Assembly: GCF_028502605.1 (NCBI RefSeq)
Contig: NC_079236.1
Location: 3,100,001 to 3,164,000 of the forward strand
Direction: 5' to 3'
Length of the DNA: 64,000 nucleotides
From: Trichoderma breve
Taxonomy: Eukaryota > Ascomycota > Sordariomycetes > Hypocreales > Hypocreaceae
This document shows positions 47,329-58,368 of this stretch, piece by piece. The notes beneath the pieces are model-generated. The model was not told the DNA's origin. It made no database searches and saw only the letters and a list, made by a program, of their open reading frames with translations. Each line of letters begins with the position of its first letter. Positions within the stretch are counted from its first letter, which is position 1. The translations under genes were made by a program, and so were the position numbers.

Positions 47329-48930
47329 CTATAATCGGGGAAGGTCAACATCTGCGGCGGATGATCGTCGTCTTTGCCGCATCATGGGAGGCATCGGCTC
47401 GGGCGGCGGCGCATCCGATCCCATCGACGTCGGCCTTGTTGTTCCACTTGATGTTGGTCGTGCGTGGCCCCCCTCTTCACGAGCGCGGTTTAGGAGGTAG
47501 TTGACTTGCATTCGAAGCACATTGTTGGTGTTCCGTAGCTCGGCAACCTCTTCCCGAACGGGCATGATCTGGTTGACCATCCACATGCTCTGCCGAGCTT
47601 CGAGATGGCTCATGTTGTGGTGGACTTCTTCAAATCCGGCATCCAGGTCTTGCATCGCCCTGGAATCTCTGAATTTTGAATCGCCCGGTCGAGTACTTGG
47701 CCCAGCAACTAGATCGAGACGTCGGTTCATCTCCTCCTGCCTGGCCCGCAGATGACGGAGCTGGCTTCCCAAGCTGCCATATGTCTCTATGAGCTCCCGT
47801 TGGCTGCGAATGATGGCGCCGGATGGTGAATCTGGATGGAAAGGGCAGGAAAGGGCATGAAGCTCTTGGTGTTGCCGTATAACCCTCACTGGGCAGCCAG
47901 CAGCTTGAAAGCGGCACCCCACTTCAATGGCATCGCAGTCCAGGTTTTTATGGCTGTCCTCTTGCTCGCGAAGAATTAGCATCCAGCAGCCCGCGCACCG
48001 CGTCTTGCTCTTAGGACACTGTAGCAGATGAATATCAAGATCAGCGTCCTCGATGATGGCGTCGCAGAACGTGCAGCTGTTCTCTTGGTGCTGGCACTTG
48101 TCGTCTGTCGCCTTGTAGCGGATTGTCTTGGAGCATTCGGCATCAGGACAAGGGTATTCTCGGAAACTGCACTCCATGGTTGCGTGTCGCTCCACCACCT
48201 CTCTCCTCATTTCCTCCTCACAGCCTCTACCGTGATGAGGGCATTTAACGATCAGGTTATTAAGCTGTGTTCGAATCAGTCGTATAGAGCTGGAACAGTC
48301 TGTCCATAGCAGAGGCTCTCTGTCGATGGGACAGGCGCCGCCCGCGGGGCTCGACGCCATGCTTCTGCGTAGGCATCGATAGCAAAAAGTATGGTCGCAC
48401 GGAGTCGTCACAGGGTCGACGAGAGGGTCATGGCAGATGGGACATAGTAGATTCGGGTCAGGGTCGGTGACGTAGGTGAGCGCATACATGTCGAGGATGG
48501 CATTGCTGCCGTAGCGTCTTGGGATATCTAGGGATGATAGGTGCGGCTTGATCTGCGGCCCTGGGTTGGGCGTTCTCGTGGCGTAGTATTGCGAGTGTAT
48601 GCCGGCGTATTGAGATTGCATGCCAGCGTCGAGCATGGGCGTCTGGCTTGGGGGGTCGGAGGTGACTGAGTACACGTCGGGCGAGTATCGGCCATTGTTC
48701 ATCAGTCCGTCAATGCCATGCGGCATGTGGTTTCGGCGCGAAATGCGTCGCGCATTCGTCCGGTGGTCTCGAAATTCCTCGTCGCTCGAGTCGGACATGG
48801 TCACCGGCGGTGGCCAGCCAAGTTCCGACGACATGTTGTCGAGGTGCGTCTGTGTGCTGGGGAGTGATGGGGGTCCAAATGGAATATAGTCGTCTTCATC
48901 TCGTCGCCGCCGCTGGGACGCCGAGGACAT
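47329..48930 (-). CDS. RING and TRAF-type zinc-finger protein
   Basis: Single-exon gene of 533 residues, probably a ubiquitin ligase or adaptor. The N-terminal 155 residues are polar and disordered. The RING finger spans 163-203: C163, C166, C178, H180, C183, C186 and C200, with aspartate D203 (CPIDRE) in the last ligand position, a known variant in some TRAF-like RING proteins. TRAF-type zinc fingers follow from about 230 to 365, with repeated Cys/His pairs (CPHHGRGC, CPDAECSK, CQHQENSCTFC, HLLQCPKSKTRC, VGCRFQAAGCP). A coiled coil lies near 380-485 (RQEEMNRRLDL, REEVAELRNTNNVLRMQVNYL). The tail is basic and P/S-rich. Fungal proteins of this layout are conserved but poorly characterised; substrate unknown. 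Confidence 0.9.
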   Translation of the reverse strand: MSSASQRRRRDEDDYIPFGPPSLPSTQTHLDNMSSELGWPPPVTMSDSSDEEFRDHRTNARRISRRNHMPHGIDGLMNNGRYSPDVYSVTSDPPSQTPMLDAGMQSQYAGIHSQYYATRTPNPGPQIKPHLSSLDIPRRYGSNAILDMYALTYVTDPDPNLLCPICHDPLVDPVTTPCDHTFCYRCLRRSMASSPAGGACPIDREPLLWTDCSSSIRLIRTQLNNLIVKCPHHGRGCEEEMRREVVERHATMECSFREYPCPDAECSKTIRYKATDDKCQHQENSCTFCDAIIEDADLDIHLLQCPKSKTRCAGCWMLILREQEDSHKNLDCDAIEVGCRFQAAGCPVRVIRQHQELHALSCPFHPDSPSGAIIRSQRELIETYGSLGSQLRHLRARQEEMNRRLDLVAGPSTRPGDSKFRDSRAMQDLDAGFEEVHHNMSHLEARQSMWMVNQIMPVREEVAELRNTNNVLRMQVNYLLNRAREEGGHARPTSSGTTRPTSMGSDAPPPEPMPPMMRQRRRSSAADVDLPRL

Positions 48931-49932
48931 GCTGGCAGCCAGGCAAGTGAGGCTAGGCTAGAGCGAGCTGGCTGGGGCTGGCTGGAGCTGGAGCTGAATC
49001 TCGCGCTGATGCCGGTGCTTGTGCCGGTGCTTGGTTGGATCCGCAGAGCACAGACGGACGGACGGAGAGTCGTGGAGCGGCAAGGCGAGTAGAGAGAAGA
49101 ATGGAGTTTTGGGTGTCAGGCAACGGGACTGTGCTTGAGGCGCCCAGATAGAAGCCCCTCAGGCATGAGACTCAGTCAAGGCTTCCCTGTAACGAGCATC
49201 TGTCAAGGGCGATGCGATGCTCATTCAGTTTAGATGGTGGTTTGATGGAGCCAGATCAGCCGAGGGCGATTTCCGGCCGGTCACGATAAGATTTAAGAGG
49301 GTCGGGTACCTACTAGTTGTGCCTAGCGTTTCCGAGGCGGGATTGGAGTTGTTTACACTGTTTACAGCGCTTGATTGTTTTGTTTGGATACATGCACATG
49401 TACGTTTGGATTTGGATGCGGTGGCGAGTCGGCGGGGTAAATAATTTACCGCAAGGGGATGCAAGCATTGGCACAGCCCGTTACTCACGTTGTACAACAA
49501 GGGGAATGGATTACGTGGTATCGGGTGTGAATTTATTAGTCGTAGTTGTTGTTCAAAGTGTTGAGATTCTATATTAAGGTACATGCACATGTACGAGGTG
49601 CCATTGGATGCTGGAAGGGACGCTGGGAATGCGGCATGTGCAGGTACCGGCAAGTTTCAACTGCGTGCAACCATCCACCAATAGATCGTTCACCCAACAA
49701 CAACACTCTACCACTACAGCACCACTGCCTTAATAATGGTTGCATGGGTATCCCTGATTGCAACGTAGTAGGCAGGTACACAAATACATCCACATACTCG
49801 AGCTCTGTTGCAATCTTGGAAGTGCTGCTACACGTACGGAGTAGTTACGGTAGAATCAGGTATCATGAGCGGATTACGAGGTTGATTGTTGGTGGCTTGG
49901 ATGAATTAAAGTCTGTGTAAATAGAAATAAAA
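48931..49932. other. intergenic: RING-gene promoter with two copies of an inverted repeat
   Basis: A GC-rich leader next to the RING gene gives way to AT-richer DNA. The inverted repeat TACATGCACATGTA occurs at 49389-49402 and again at 49580-49593. GTACGGAGTA lies at 49834-49843. No gene is seen. Confidence 0.5.
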
Positions 49933-50193
49933 GTGCCTCTAGTAAGATACGAACTGTGCCTATCTCATCGGGTGGCTGAGAGGGAAATGATGACCGATGA
50001 AATGAATTGCCCCCCGCTGGCCCTGGCTCAAGCCAGAAAGGACCGTCACAGCCAGAGAAGGGAATCTCTGTTCCATGAGGTGGAATGGGTGATGGTAGTC
50101 CAGGAAGTAAAGCCGCCAAAGTTGCAACCAAGATGGAGAGGACCATTCAAAGTCTCCCGACGAGGAAGGCGGCAGGTCAGCATAGAATTTTGA
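49933..50193 (+). mobile_element. possible remnant of an LTR-retrotransposon integrase C-terminus
   Basis: The open frame ends with KPPKLQPRWRGPFKVSRRGR, which resembles the conserved end of Ty3/gypsy-type fungal polyproteins, where a K-L-x-P-R-W-x-G-P-F/Y motif follows integrase. A stretch HGVSEVLSRDD in another frame just downstream (about 50200-50232) could continue it after a frameshift. No reverse transcriptase, protease or LTR was found nearby, so at most a short decayed fragment remains. A chance resemblance cannot be excluded. Confidence 0.35.
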
Positions 50194-50930
50194 TCATACC
50201 ACATGGCGTTTCAGAGGTGCTCTCGAGATGATGTCCAGGATAGTTCCTCCCATGGAAGTTGGTTGTCGCAATCTTCTTCTTTCACCATCGGGGTAGATAC
50301 ATGTATCTTCCCATCTTCAGGGTTCTCTCAGCAAGCCCGTTGAACAAATGCGTGATTGCGCAGTGACTACTGGGTAGGTATCTACCACCCTCGATATAAT
50401 ATAGTTTTTGTCCAATGAGTCCAAAGGATATGATGTCCCATCTTCTTCTAAAGTCACATATCCCAATGGTTTGCCGGCTTGAGAGCCGTCTTTCTGAATT
50501 AGGGGCAAACACAACGTTATTTCTCGTGGGAAGGAGAGGGTCTTGGCAGAACCGGACAAATTGACATGAAATGTATGTGTAGGTAAACCAGTTATCCTTT
50601 AGCCTCGGTAATTATTATTCGATTCCTAAATCAATAATCTCCCCAATTGACAGATATTCGAGGCAGCTATCGTCCAATGACACCGTTCTCCTTCGTGGGT
50701 CCTTTCATGTTTGGGCGTTGTTTGCAAAGACGCTTTCATAATAACAGTTCCAAGTTCCTCGGATGAGTTTCTTCTCTTGCCAATACCTAACAAACATATC
50801 GACGAAGCGGGCTTCCCTTCTTGCTCTGCGCCTCGTATCTGATATTACCCAATACAAAGGCCGTCAGCCGTAATTTGCAATTCGCTTTCGGCGTAACAAT
50901 ATCTAAACTCTCTAGCAGTTGCCTTAGAAT
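50194..50930. other. intergenic, no gene
   Basis: AT-rich stretch with short frames only. It may contain further decayed repeat sequence, but nothing is recognisable by eye. Confidence 0.4.
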
Positions 50931-51121
50931 TACTAGATATAGGTAGATGTAGTAAATTTAGTAGATATAAGTAGATGTAAGTAGATGTAGTAGATTTAGT
51001 AGATATAAGTAGATGTAAGTAGATGTAGTAGATGTAGTAGATGTAGTAGATGTAAGTAGATGTAAGTAGATGTAAGTAGATGTAAGTAGATGTAAGTAGA
51101 TGTAGGTAGACGTAGTAGATA
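50931..51121 (+). repeat. minisatellite, 9/10-bp unit GTAGATGTA / AGTAGATGTA
   Basis: About 19-20 near-identical head-to-tail units alternate between 9 nt (GTAGATGTA) and 10 nt (AGTAGATGTA), with variants GTAGATATA and GTAGATTTA at the left end, where the array is most degenerate. The perfect core (about 51050-51108) has consecutive 10-nt units. There are no spacers, so it is not a CRISPR array. Confidence 0.92.
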
Positions 51122-51505
51122 TAGACAGAAGTAGTGTATTTAGCTAGTCCCTAGAATATCATTCACTTCCTACCTCCTATCTCTAAAAATATGGGAAAGC
51201 GTGGGGATAAGACAAGGGTAAAGAGACCCTCAAACAATAAGACTATAGCTACTGTAGCTTCGCTGAGTAAAGAGCTCCATTAATTCTACGAAGGCTGTTG
51301 GATTGAGTAACATTTTGATCTGGTGGAGTCATTAGGAGATGTGTATTTCTTGTACCTAAATTATCGCCTTAATAAGTAAAATGATTCGTCTACATGCTAC
51401 TTCAATGTGAGCCCCTTAAATGTAATTACTCGTAAGTATCCTTGAAAGTCTGATCTTACAGTAGATAGCTAAGAGCTAAAGACTCAATGGATAAATACAC
51501 CCTCT
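51122..51505. other. AT-rich intergenic, possibly decayed repeat
   Basis: A short plus-strand frame begins at the ATG near 51191 (MGKRGDKTRVKRPSNNK) and stops after about 30 codons. Its basic start might be a relic of a transposon-encoded protein, but it is too short to assign. Confidence 0.3.
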
Positions 51506-52619
51506 TCAATTTCTTTTCCTTTTCCTTTTGTTGAAAGAATCTCTATTGGGGGGGTTTTCATTGGAAGGATCTATATTTTTTGTAACTATCAGAGCGGAAA
51601 GCCGACCGCGAAAGGTATGAGCAGGCTCAAACGGGATTGTGAAAACTTGAATGGTGATGGGCGCCCATGGCAGTGGAGCGACAGTAGGAAATTCGAACAT
51701 ATCCAACAATGAAGATGGGAGCTCAGCCTTGAAGAGGTGCATGCATTCTGCAGATTCAGATGAGGTCAAAACGTACGACTAGATCATTCTCTTAGTCTAT
51801 GCCATGTTAATTCTCTTCGCCATAAACGTACCGGATATATCTTCAACATAGGTAGGAGTTCGGGTCTTTCGCATTCCACATGGCCCCACGTGTGTTGGGC
51901 AAGAGCAATCATGATTGCCGCGATATATGGATCCTTCAATGGGTTTGCCGGGCGAATCTTTTTCAATTGATGACGGGCTATTGCTTGCATAGGAAGGTTT
52001 CTAGAGCTGCATTTCGGAAGATGTACTGAATCTTCTCGAAGGGCTTTGAGAAAATCATGATCGATATATGCAGCAACCGGATAGTTGTTCAAATCCATCG
52101 ATAGGGTATGGATGGAACAAAGAATGGCAGCGAACGAACGCTGTAAGATCATGCTTTAGTTGAATAGCAAAATGGTCCCTATCATGGATCAAGAATTAGT
52201 TGTTGTTCGATATGAGTAAGGTAGCTCTCAAAACCAATTCTGAAGGCGAGTGCAAACCAAGGTATGAATGCAAATGGGCCTCGCTCCTCTTCGAATAAAT
52301 TGCAAACGCAGTCTACGCGCTTGGAAAAGTCATGATAATTCTCATAATAATCATTTATGAGAGTTAACCCAGCGCGTTTACCAGTATACTTTGAGAGGTC
52401 TGGTGGCGGCGCAAGAGACGGTTCGCTGAAGGAGATTCGAAGAAGCTCAAGCTGACGGTTGGTCCAGTGAAGTGGATTGACAAGGATCATTTCTCTGCAA
52501 TAGCGACGGGCAATTCCGTAAAGTGACAAGGCATCTGGAGGAGATAAAGGCCATGGAGGTGGTGGTGGCGCTGACGTATCGGTGCCATCGACGCTTTGCT
52601 GCGAGTTGGATATATCCAT
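51506..52619 (-). pseudogene. disrupted gene for a fungal hypothetical protein
   Basis: Three consecutive minus-strand fragments read as one protein: 52619-52182 (MDISNSQQSVDG to HIEQQLILDP, then stop), 52152-51784 (RSFAAILCSIHTLSMDL to TWHRLRE, then stop) and 51769-51506 (TSSESAECMHLFKAE onward). They lie in three different frames. The first gap (52184-52141) ends like an intron (branch CAACTAAA, acceptor TTACAG) but has no GT or GC donor: the bases after GATCCA are TGATAGG. The second junction has only a few bases between fragments, too few for an intron, and needs a frameshift plus loss of a stop. I therefore infer decay, though a sequencing error or a rare splice form is possible. The function is unknown; the fragments resemble helical hypothetical proteins of Hypocreales. 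It sits in the decayed island. Confidence 0.6.
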
Positions 52620-54456
52620 GTTGTGTGAAGTTCAGAATATCACATGCCCAAGGTTGATACGGGTGTTAAGTACAAGTACTAGACTGGCGGTTGGTGGCGG
52701 AATGCTTTCGTGGCCAGGAACTGTGATGAAGTTACGGTGGCATCAGTCTGCAATCACTGGTTACATAAATGTACTCAACAACTATCTATATCAAGTACAT
52801 ATAGATAATGCAATATTATAAAAGTGAGGGCACGTAGGTACATATACTCGTGCAAACACCTGCAGTGGTAGTCCCATCGACTCAAATCAATGGATGTGTT
52901 ATATGGGGATCTACCAATTATTTGGTGACGTGACGGCATGCAAGTCGCATCAAACTTCTTTCTCGAGTGAATTCGCTGGGAGAAAAAAAACCGAATCGTG
53001 AGACAAATTCGCCAATCTCTGCATTTATTGAATGATATACCTCCACTTGCATTATACTTGTCGCCCTGTTGCTTAAAATGCAATTGGTGTCGGGTGTAGG
53101 TTAAGATACTTAGGCAAGCAGGTATGTGGAATATTTGCACTCGAAGGACCAGGTGTTACGAATTCACGAATTGTTCTCGTTCGTTTTCTCTGCATTCCTA
53201 AGCTGGCAGCTCATCGTGATTGCACTATATTCGCGCAAGTTCGACAAATACCTGAGCTGTAGATTGTACAGTTATTCACGGGATTTCTCCTATATCCGTG
53301 TCATCCTTCAAGCATACATATGAGTGCTAAACTCATCGGAAACCTTTTTCTGCCAGCGGTAGAAGACGAAACGATATCAAACTAGCTATGTGAAATATAT
53401 TTCGACAGAATACCTTCTCAGACGTTACAGACAGGCACTTGTATAACAGTATCGATGAGCATGGTACTACCCGTACTTGACTGTGATATTTCCTCTAAGT
53501 TATTTTGAGAAAAGGCATAAAACACAAAAGGCATGGAAGTGTAAGAATGTAAGCATATTAGTTACATGATCAAGCTCTCTGCTCTCTTCCAAGTTAGAAA
53601 AATGCATTCGAGAACAACTGTCTTGGTGGCATGCGCCATCTTGTTTTCCATTAAACACTCAGTGCGTGTACACCCCAGCCTCGTTTTAATTTTGAACTCA
53701 TCTTCTATTTACATGTAGAACATTACCAGAATATCGCTATGAACAACATAAGCTCATTGCCTGCCAAGGCCACATCTTTGAGCCCCCCGATCAAGCCGCA
53801 AGTCAATCTCGACAAATGGCTTCAAGACATCAGATCGTGCGAGCCTTAACCGCCCCAAGCTCCATCACATTGTGGAAAAAGGTTGACACAAATCTCACCC
53901 ACCCACCACACGATCGCTCAGTAGCTCCTCGCCTCGGAGCGAACGGCGAACGGCAGAGCTACATCTGATCCAAAATCATCCCCGGCCTAAACCCCCATGG
54001 AAACCCAACAGCAGGGCAAACTAAGAATGGGCAGTTGATTCCATCATCCTGTTAGAAAAGTGGCCTATGGATTGGGCGCCCCTTCGGCATGATGTGGCTT
54101 CATGTTCCCCATTGTAAGCATTACACCCGTTCTAAGCGGGCGGCTGCTCTGTTTAGCAAATTGAATGCTAGCACCGGCTAAACAGCCACCCAATCCATTT
54201 TACTTGTTTAGTTGTGCCTCTTATCTTCATAATGGCCAAACTTTGTTGAAGCCAAGCATTTTCTTGTGAAGCGGGTGCTTCGGCACTGTGTGGTGAGGTG
54301 GTGGAGGCCCGAGACTGTGAGAATTGTTGCTTTCATATATAGAAGCTGAAAGAGCTCCTGTTCTTCTTCTCTTCTTTCACCTTTCTTCTCCTCAAGACTA
54401 ACTTACAGTCAGATTTATACCGTTTTTAAAACTTCAACTCCCGAAACACCTTCAAA
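52620..54456. other. intergenic, no gene
   Basis: About 1.8 kb of AT-rich sequence with no supported gene, RNA gene or repeat. The final ~120 bases are a CT-rich fungal leader (TTCTTCTTCTCTTCTTTCACC) just before the membrane-protein start. Confidence 0.45.
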
Positions 54457-55150
54457 ATGGCGTTTGCAGCCAATCTCACCAACACAGCTCTACGAGCGGC
54501 CTCTATGTTCTGCTATGTCATGACATGGATTTCCGCCATTATTGTCGTTGGTATAGTAGGCAACTGGTTGGAGCGGTTTTCGAACCGGGGCGTTGATATC
54601 GTGTACATGGAAGTCATTGTTTGTCTCTCGTTTCCCCAGCTTGTCATCCTTCTATCTAACATGTGTTCCCCAGGCTGTCATAACAATGGTTGTGTACCTC
54701 GGTGGAATGGTTTTGCCATGCTTACCCAAGTATGGCGGTCTCTTGGCGCCTTTGCATCTCATCTTCAGCTATCTTTGGCTCACGGCGTTCATCTTTGCCG
54801 CTCAGGATTGGAGCCACCATCGATGCAGAAATTCGATCCCTCGACCTGGGCTCTGTAGCCGGAAGCATGCAGTTGAAGCATTCACCTTCCTTGCCTTGTA
54901 AGTGAACAAAGCCATTTTCTCCCTCTGAACTCTCTCTAACATGGCTAGCTTCTTCATCTTGTGCAACCTCATCATTGAGACACTCCTCTTCAGAGCTCAC
55001 CGACGAACCAACGCCGGCACCACCGGTACTCACCATGTTACCAAAGAGCGACCAGCTTCTGGTGTTTCTGGCGTGTCTGGAGAAACCGGCACCACTGCAC
55101 CACCGCCGGCCGCTGCCGCACCGGTCAACAACGGCACCACTGCTGTCTAA
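54457..55150 (+). CDS. small four-helix membrane protein (MARVEL-like)
   Basis: Predicted integral membrane protein of 195 residues from exons 54457-54618, 54674-54897 and 54949-55150. Four hydrophobic segments are visible: MFCYVMTWISAIIVVGIVG, AVITMVVYLGGMVLP, LLAPLHLIFSYLWLTAFIFA, and AFTFLAFFFILCNLIIETLL. The layout, with a short loop, QDWS after helix 3, a Cys-containing loop and a basic R-A-H-R-R end after helix 4, resembles fungal MARVEL-domain proteins, which act in membrane apposition and vesicle traffic. The C-terminal tail (about 45 residues) is rich in T, G, P and A and probably cytosolic. The first intron was placed with donor ATT/GTTTGT, since this gives the continuous VYMEVIAVITM; that donor is weaker than usual. 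No signal peptide apart from helix 1. Confidence 0.8.
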
Positions 55151-56331
55151 TCTACGACAGACTTGAATGGAATTGAGGCCTCTCTAGTTTTGATACCCAC
55201 GTGTGTGAGAGGCACGAGTGTTTGTTTCCCTTTTTTTCAAGTCTGGAGATACCACGAAGACAGAGATTGGCTCTTCAAGTTTCCAAGAAACAAGCTAAAA
55301 AACCAAGGCTTGTCGAGAGCACCTGAACCGTAATTTCTCGTCAAGCTACATCACTTGTTTAATCAGATCGACATGATAATAATAGTGTATCTAAACAATT
55401 AGTAATTCGTAGTGAGTAATTTGAAAATAAAAACAAAAAACCCAAAACTTGGCATCATCGTCATCGTCGGTGCATAAAATGTGGCGGCAATGTGCTCATG
55501 TCATGTCAGAACTCTGACGTTTTGACATGTGCAGCTTGACAGGACTAGCTGCAGCTTGTCCCGGAAGCTCAGCTCCAGCTATCTCTCACTTCCCACACAG
55601 TAAGAAGAGGAACTGTATGTAGCTCAAGGGTCTTAAGGTTGTAGCCCAAGCCCAGTCAGGCTACTCTGTAGTCTCTTCAAGACGCTTCTTGGTGCGCCCT
55701 CCGAAAGTGCCGGGCTTGCTCTGGGCTGACAGCAATGGCGCACAGTTCGATCCAAGCGCCATTGACGTGATGTTTACAACCGCCTCACCTGAGATACCCA
55801 GAGTTTGGATTTTTCACTGTTGCGGGTGGTTTAGTGGAAAAAAAAGTTCCTTCGCCTATTGACTCCGATCACTAGGTAGTCGGCCGACAGAATTCACCTA
55901 TGAAATGAGCGCAGTGAGATTAGATGAAAGGTTGTCCAGACGGAGAAAATGATTTACGGCATCCCGCCTCTCAGTCTGCCTCAGTCCGAAATCCAAGTTT
56001 TCAGAATCTGTTACTTGATAGCGCTGGACTGCAAATTTATCTCTAGTGCACCGAGCTTGCCGTTGTCTCAGACCAGTCGAAGAATATTCAACTAACCCCG
56101 TCACCTGACGTGCTCGATCCATTTCCAGAGAAGCTATCACGAGGTTGAAGAGCTTGAGCTTCGTGGCTAACCGCTAAGGTTATTTAGGGCGCCATGCCAC
56201 AACGGGTAGTTCGCTCATTAGTCACTCTTTGCCTCAACACCATCCATCCATCGCACGGCAAAGAAGCCACTGTTGTTCAGTAAAAGCATGGTGGCTTATG
56301 TCCGCCATCAGCTATTGGTCACAGCCGGATC
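55151..56331. other. intergenic, no gene
   Basis: 3' UTR of the membrane protein and upstream region of the HET gene. A minus-strand frame at 55898-56140 (80 codons) has no recognisable content. A palindrome-like GTCATGTCA repeat near 55497-55506 is short. Confidence 0.4.
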
Positions 56332-58368
56332 ATGGAGCTGTGCGCAAGATGCAGCTCCATCACCCTCTGCGCTCTGAGGCAAGACTTGCCTGCCAGCTTG
56401 GCGTCTCGATCGGGGTCCAAGCAGGGCATGGTGTTGCGTGAAGATGGCTCTACCCTGGCCCGGTCGGCAACAGATTGCCGATTGTGTGCCCTCATTCAAG
56501 AGGCACTCTCCAGCAGCCTCCAAAGCTCCGTCAGCCAGGACGATCCACAGGTGATGCTTTCGTTAGCTCCGGATGCTGTCGTTCTCGAGCCAAAATCAGA
56601 CTCCCAGGGATCGACCTTTCCTGACCCTCCAACCGGGGGCTCGCATCTGACGGGGTTCAATGTCACTGCAACCGAGTTAATTACTGGGCAGCCGCTACAA
56701 GCCAAGATCCGGCTCTACACACACGGGCAACGTAAGTGGGCTTACGGCCAGATGTTGAGCATGATTGACTTACAGCTATAGATAGACAAAGGCCCACATC
56801 GCCGCCATGATATTGTAGGCAGGCCACAACTGCAAGGGCCAGCGTGTGATGAAGCATTTTCGTTGCTCGAGAGATGGGTACAGGCATGTAAAAGGGATCA
56901 TGCGTGCTGCTGCGAAACACTATCAGGGAGCATCATTGATGAGTCTCAGCTTCCACAACTACCAAGCAGGGTCATTCAGGTTTCTGGGAGCAGCGTCAGA
57001 CTGCTGCCGTCAGGAGGCCGTCGTGGAAGATATGCGGCCTTGAGCCATTGCTGGGGCTCTTCTGGGAGACCGCCCTTGAAGACAACTCAGGCAAACCTCC
57101 AGAAGCATCTTCAAGACATTCCCTGGGCTTCGATTCCAAAGACGTTTCAAGACGCGATAACTGTTGCTCGCAGTATAGGTCTCGCCTATGTCTGGATCGA
57201 TTCGCTCTGTATTGTGCAAGATGACCATCAAGACTGGTTGAAGGAATCAAAGCGCATGGGCTCTATATACGAGCAGGCTGAGCTCACTATCGCTGCGTCT
57301 CATACCCCGGGCTGTTGGGAAGGATTCCTCTTCCCTCGCCGTCCACCGCCTCCATCCGTAGAGATTCCCAGCTTCTTCTCTCAGGACACTGATGTATCTG
57401 ATGCGCCCAGGATACAAGTTTTTGCCACTGTCCGGCGGGATACTGCGGCCAACACCTTTCCAGAATTTGGTACACTCAACAGTCGCGCCTGGGCTACTCA
57501 GGAATGGCTTCTGTCTAGGCGCATAGTTTTCTTCACCAAGGGGGCTATCATCTGGTCGTGCAAAGCCATCACACAGCGCGAGACTGGTGAGAGATGCTAT
57601 AGTATATCACGGAATACACGCTGGAAGAACATCATAGAACAGTACAGCGATCGCCAGTTGACCTATGCAACGGACAGGTTGATTGCGCTCGAGGGCCTGC
57701 GAATGGAACTGGGAAAGAAGATTGCGTGTGAATACGCCTTTGGTGTCTGGAAGGAGTCTCTCCCCAACCAATTGCTCTGGCAAGTGACCAAGAGGATAGA
57801 TGGAGCAGCCATTTCAGATCCTCTCAAGTTGCCAACCTGGACATGGGCACATGTTCCGTGCGGCGTGCGGTTTTTAGCCATTGACAAAGCCAAAAATCTG
57901 TGTAGCTCAGTTGCTTTGGAAGATAACAACCTGAAGCGACTGAGTCTCCAAGCTCGAGCGAAACGCATTTCAGTTGTCACAACAGCCTTGGGCTCAAAGC
58001 AAGGGGATGCCGTTACCGAGGCCATCTACGCGGATATCAACACATCTCATGCCAAGTTGACCAGCTCCATGGCCAAATTCATACTGGCCCAAGATGGCTC
58101 TCCCATTGGATGGGCCGTCTTCGATCTCGCCTCGGAAGATATCACCTCTGGAGAAATCCTGGCTGTCGCTCTCATGGGCAGCATTAGCCGGCGAGACGAG
58201 GAAGCCGAGCGACGCCTTGGAAAGACCGTCTCAAAGAAGCTTCGACACTATTGGGTGCTGATAATACGGCAAAGGAGTGATGGTAGATATCATAGAATAG
58301 GAGTAGGAAAGACGTATGGGCAAAAGTGGTGGCAAGACGCCGCTGTTGGGACTTTTAATTTGGTATAG
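56332..58368 (+). CDS. HET-domain protein (heterokaryon incompatibility family)
   Basis: Exons 56332-56731 and 56786-58368 give 660 residues. The HET domain spans about 216-365: YAALSHCWGS, then IPKTFQDAITVARSIGLAYVWIDSLCIVQDD, then MGSIYEQAELTIAAS. These are the three conserved HET blocks. HET domains mediate nonself recognition and programmed cell death in filamentous fungi, but most family members have no known role. The N-terminus has a Cys-rich start (MELCARCSSITLC, and DCRLCALIQEAL at about 50), common in this family. The C-terminal part is of unknown fold (LNSRAWATQEWLLSRR follows the HET block, as is typical). No NACHT, WD40 or other partner domain is present. The intron acceptor at 56785 was chosen because it is the only nearby AG that keeps the frame. 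Confidence 0.87.

Noticed and set aside
50931..51121. CRISPR array
   Set aside because: Units are directly adjacent without unique spacers, and the genome is eukaryotic; it is a minisatellite.
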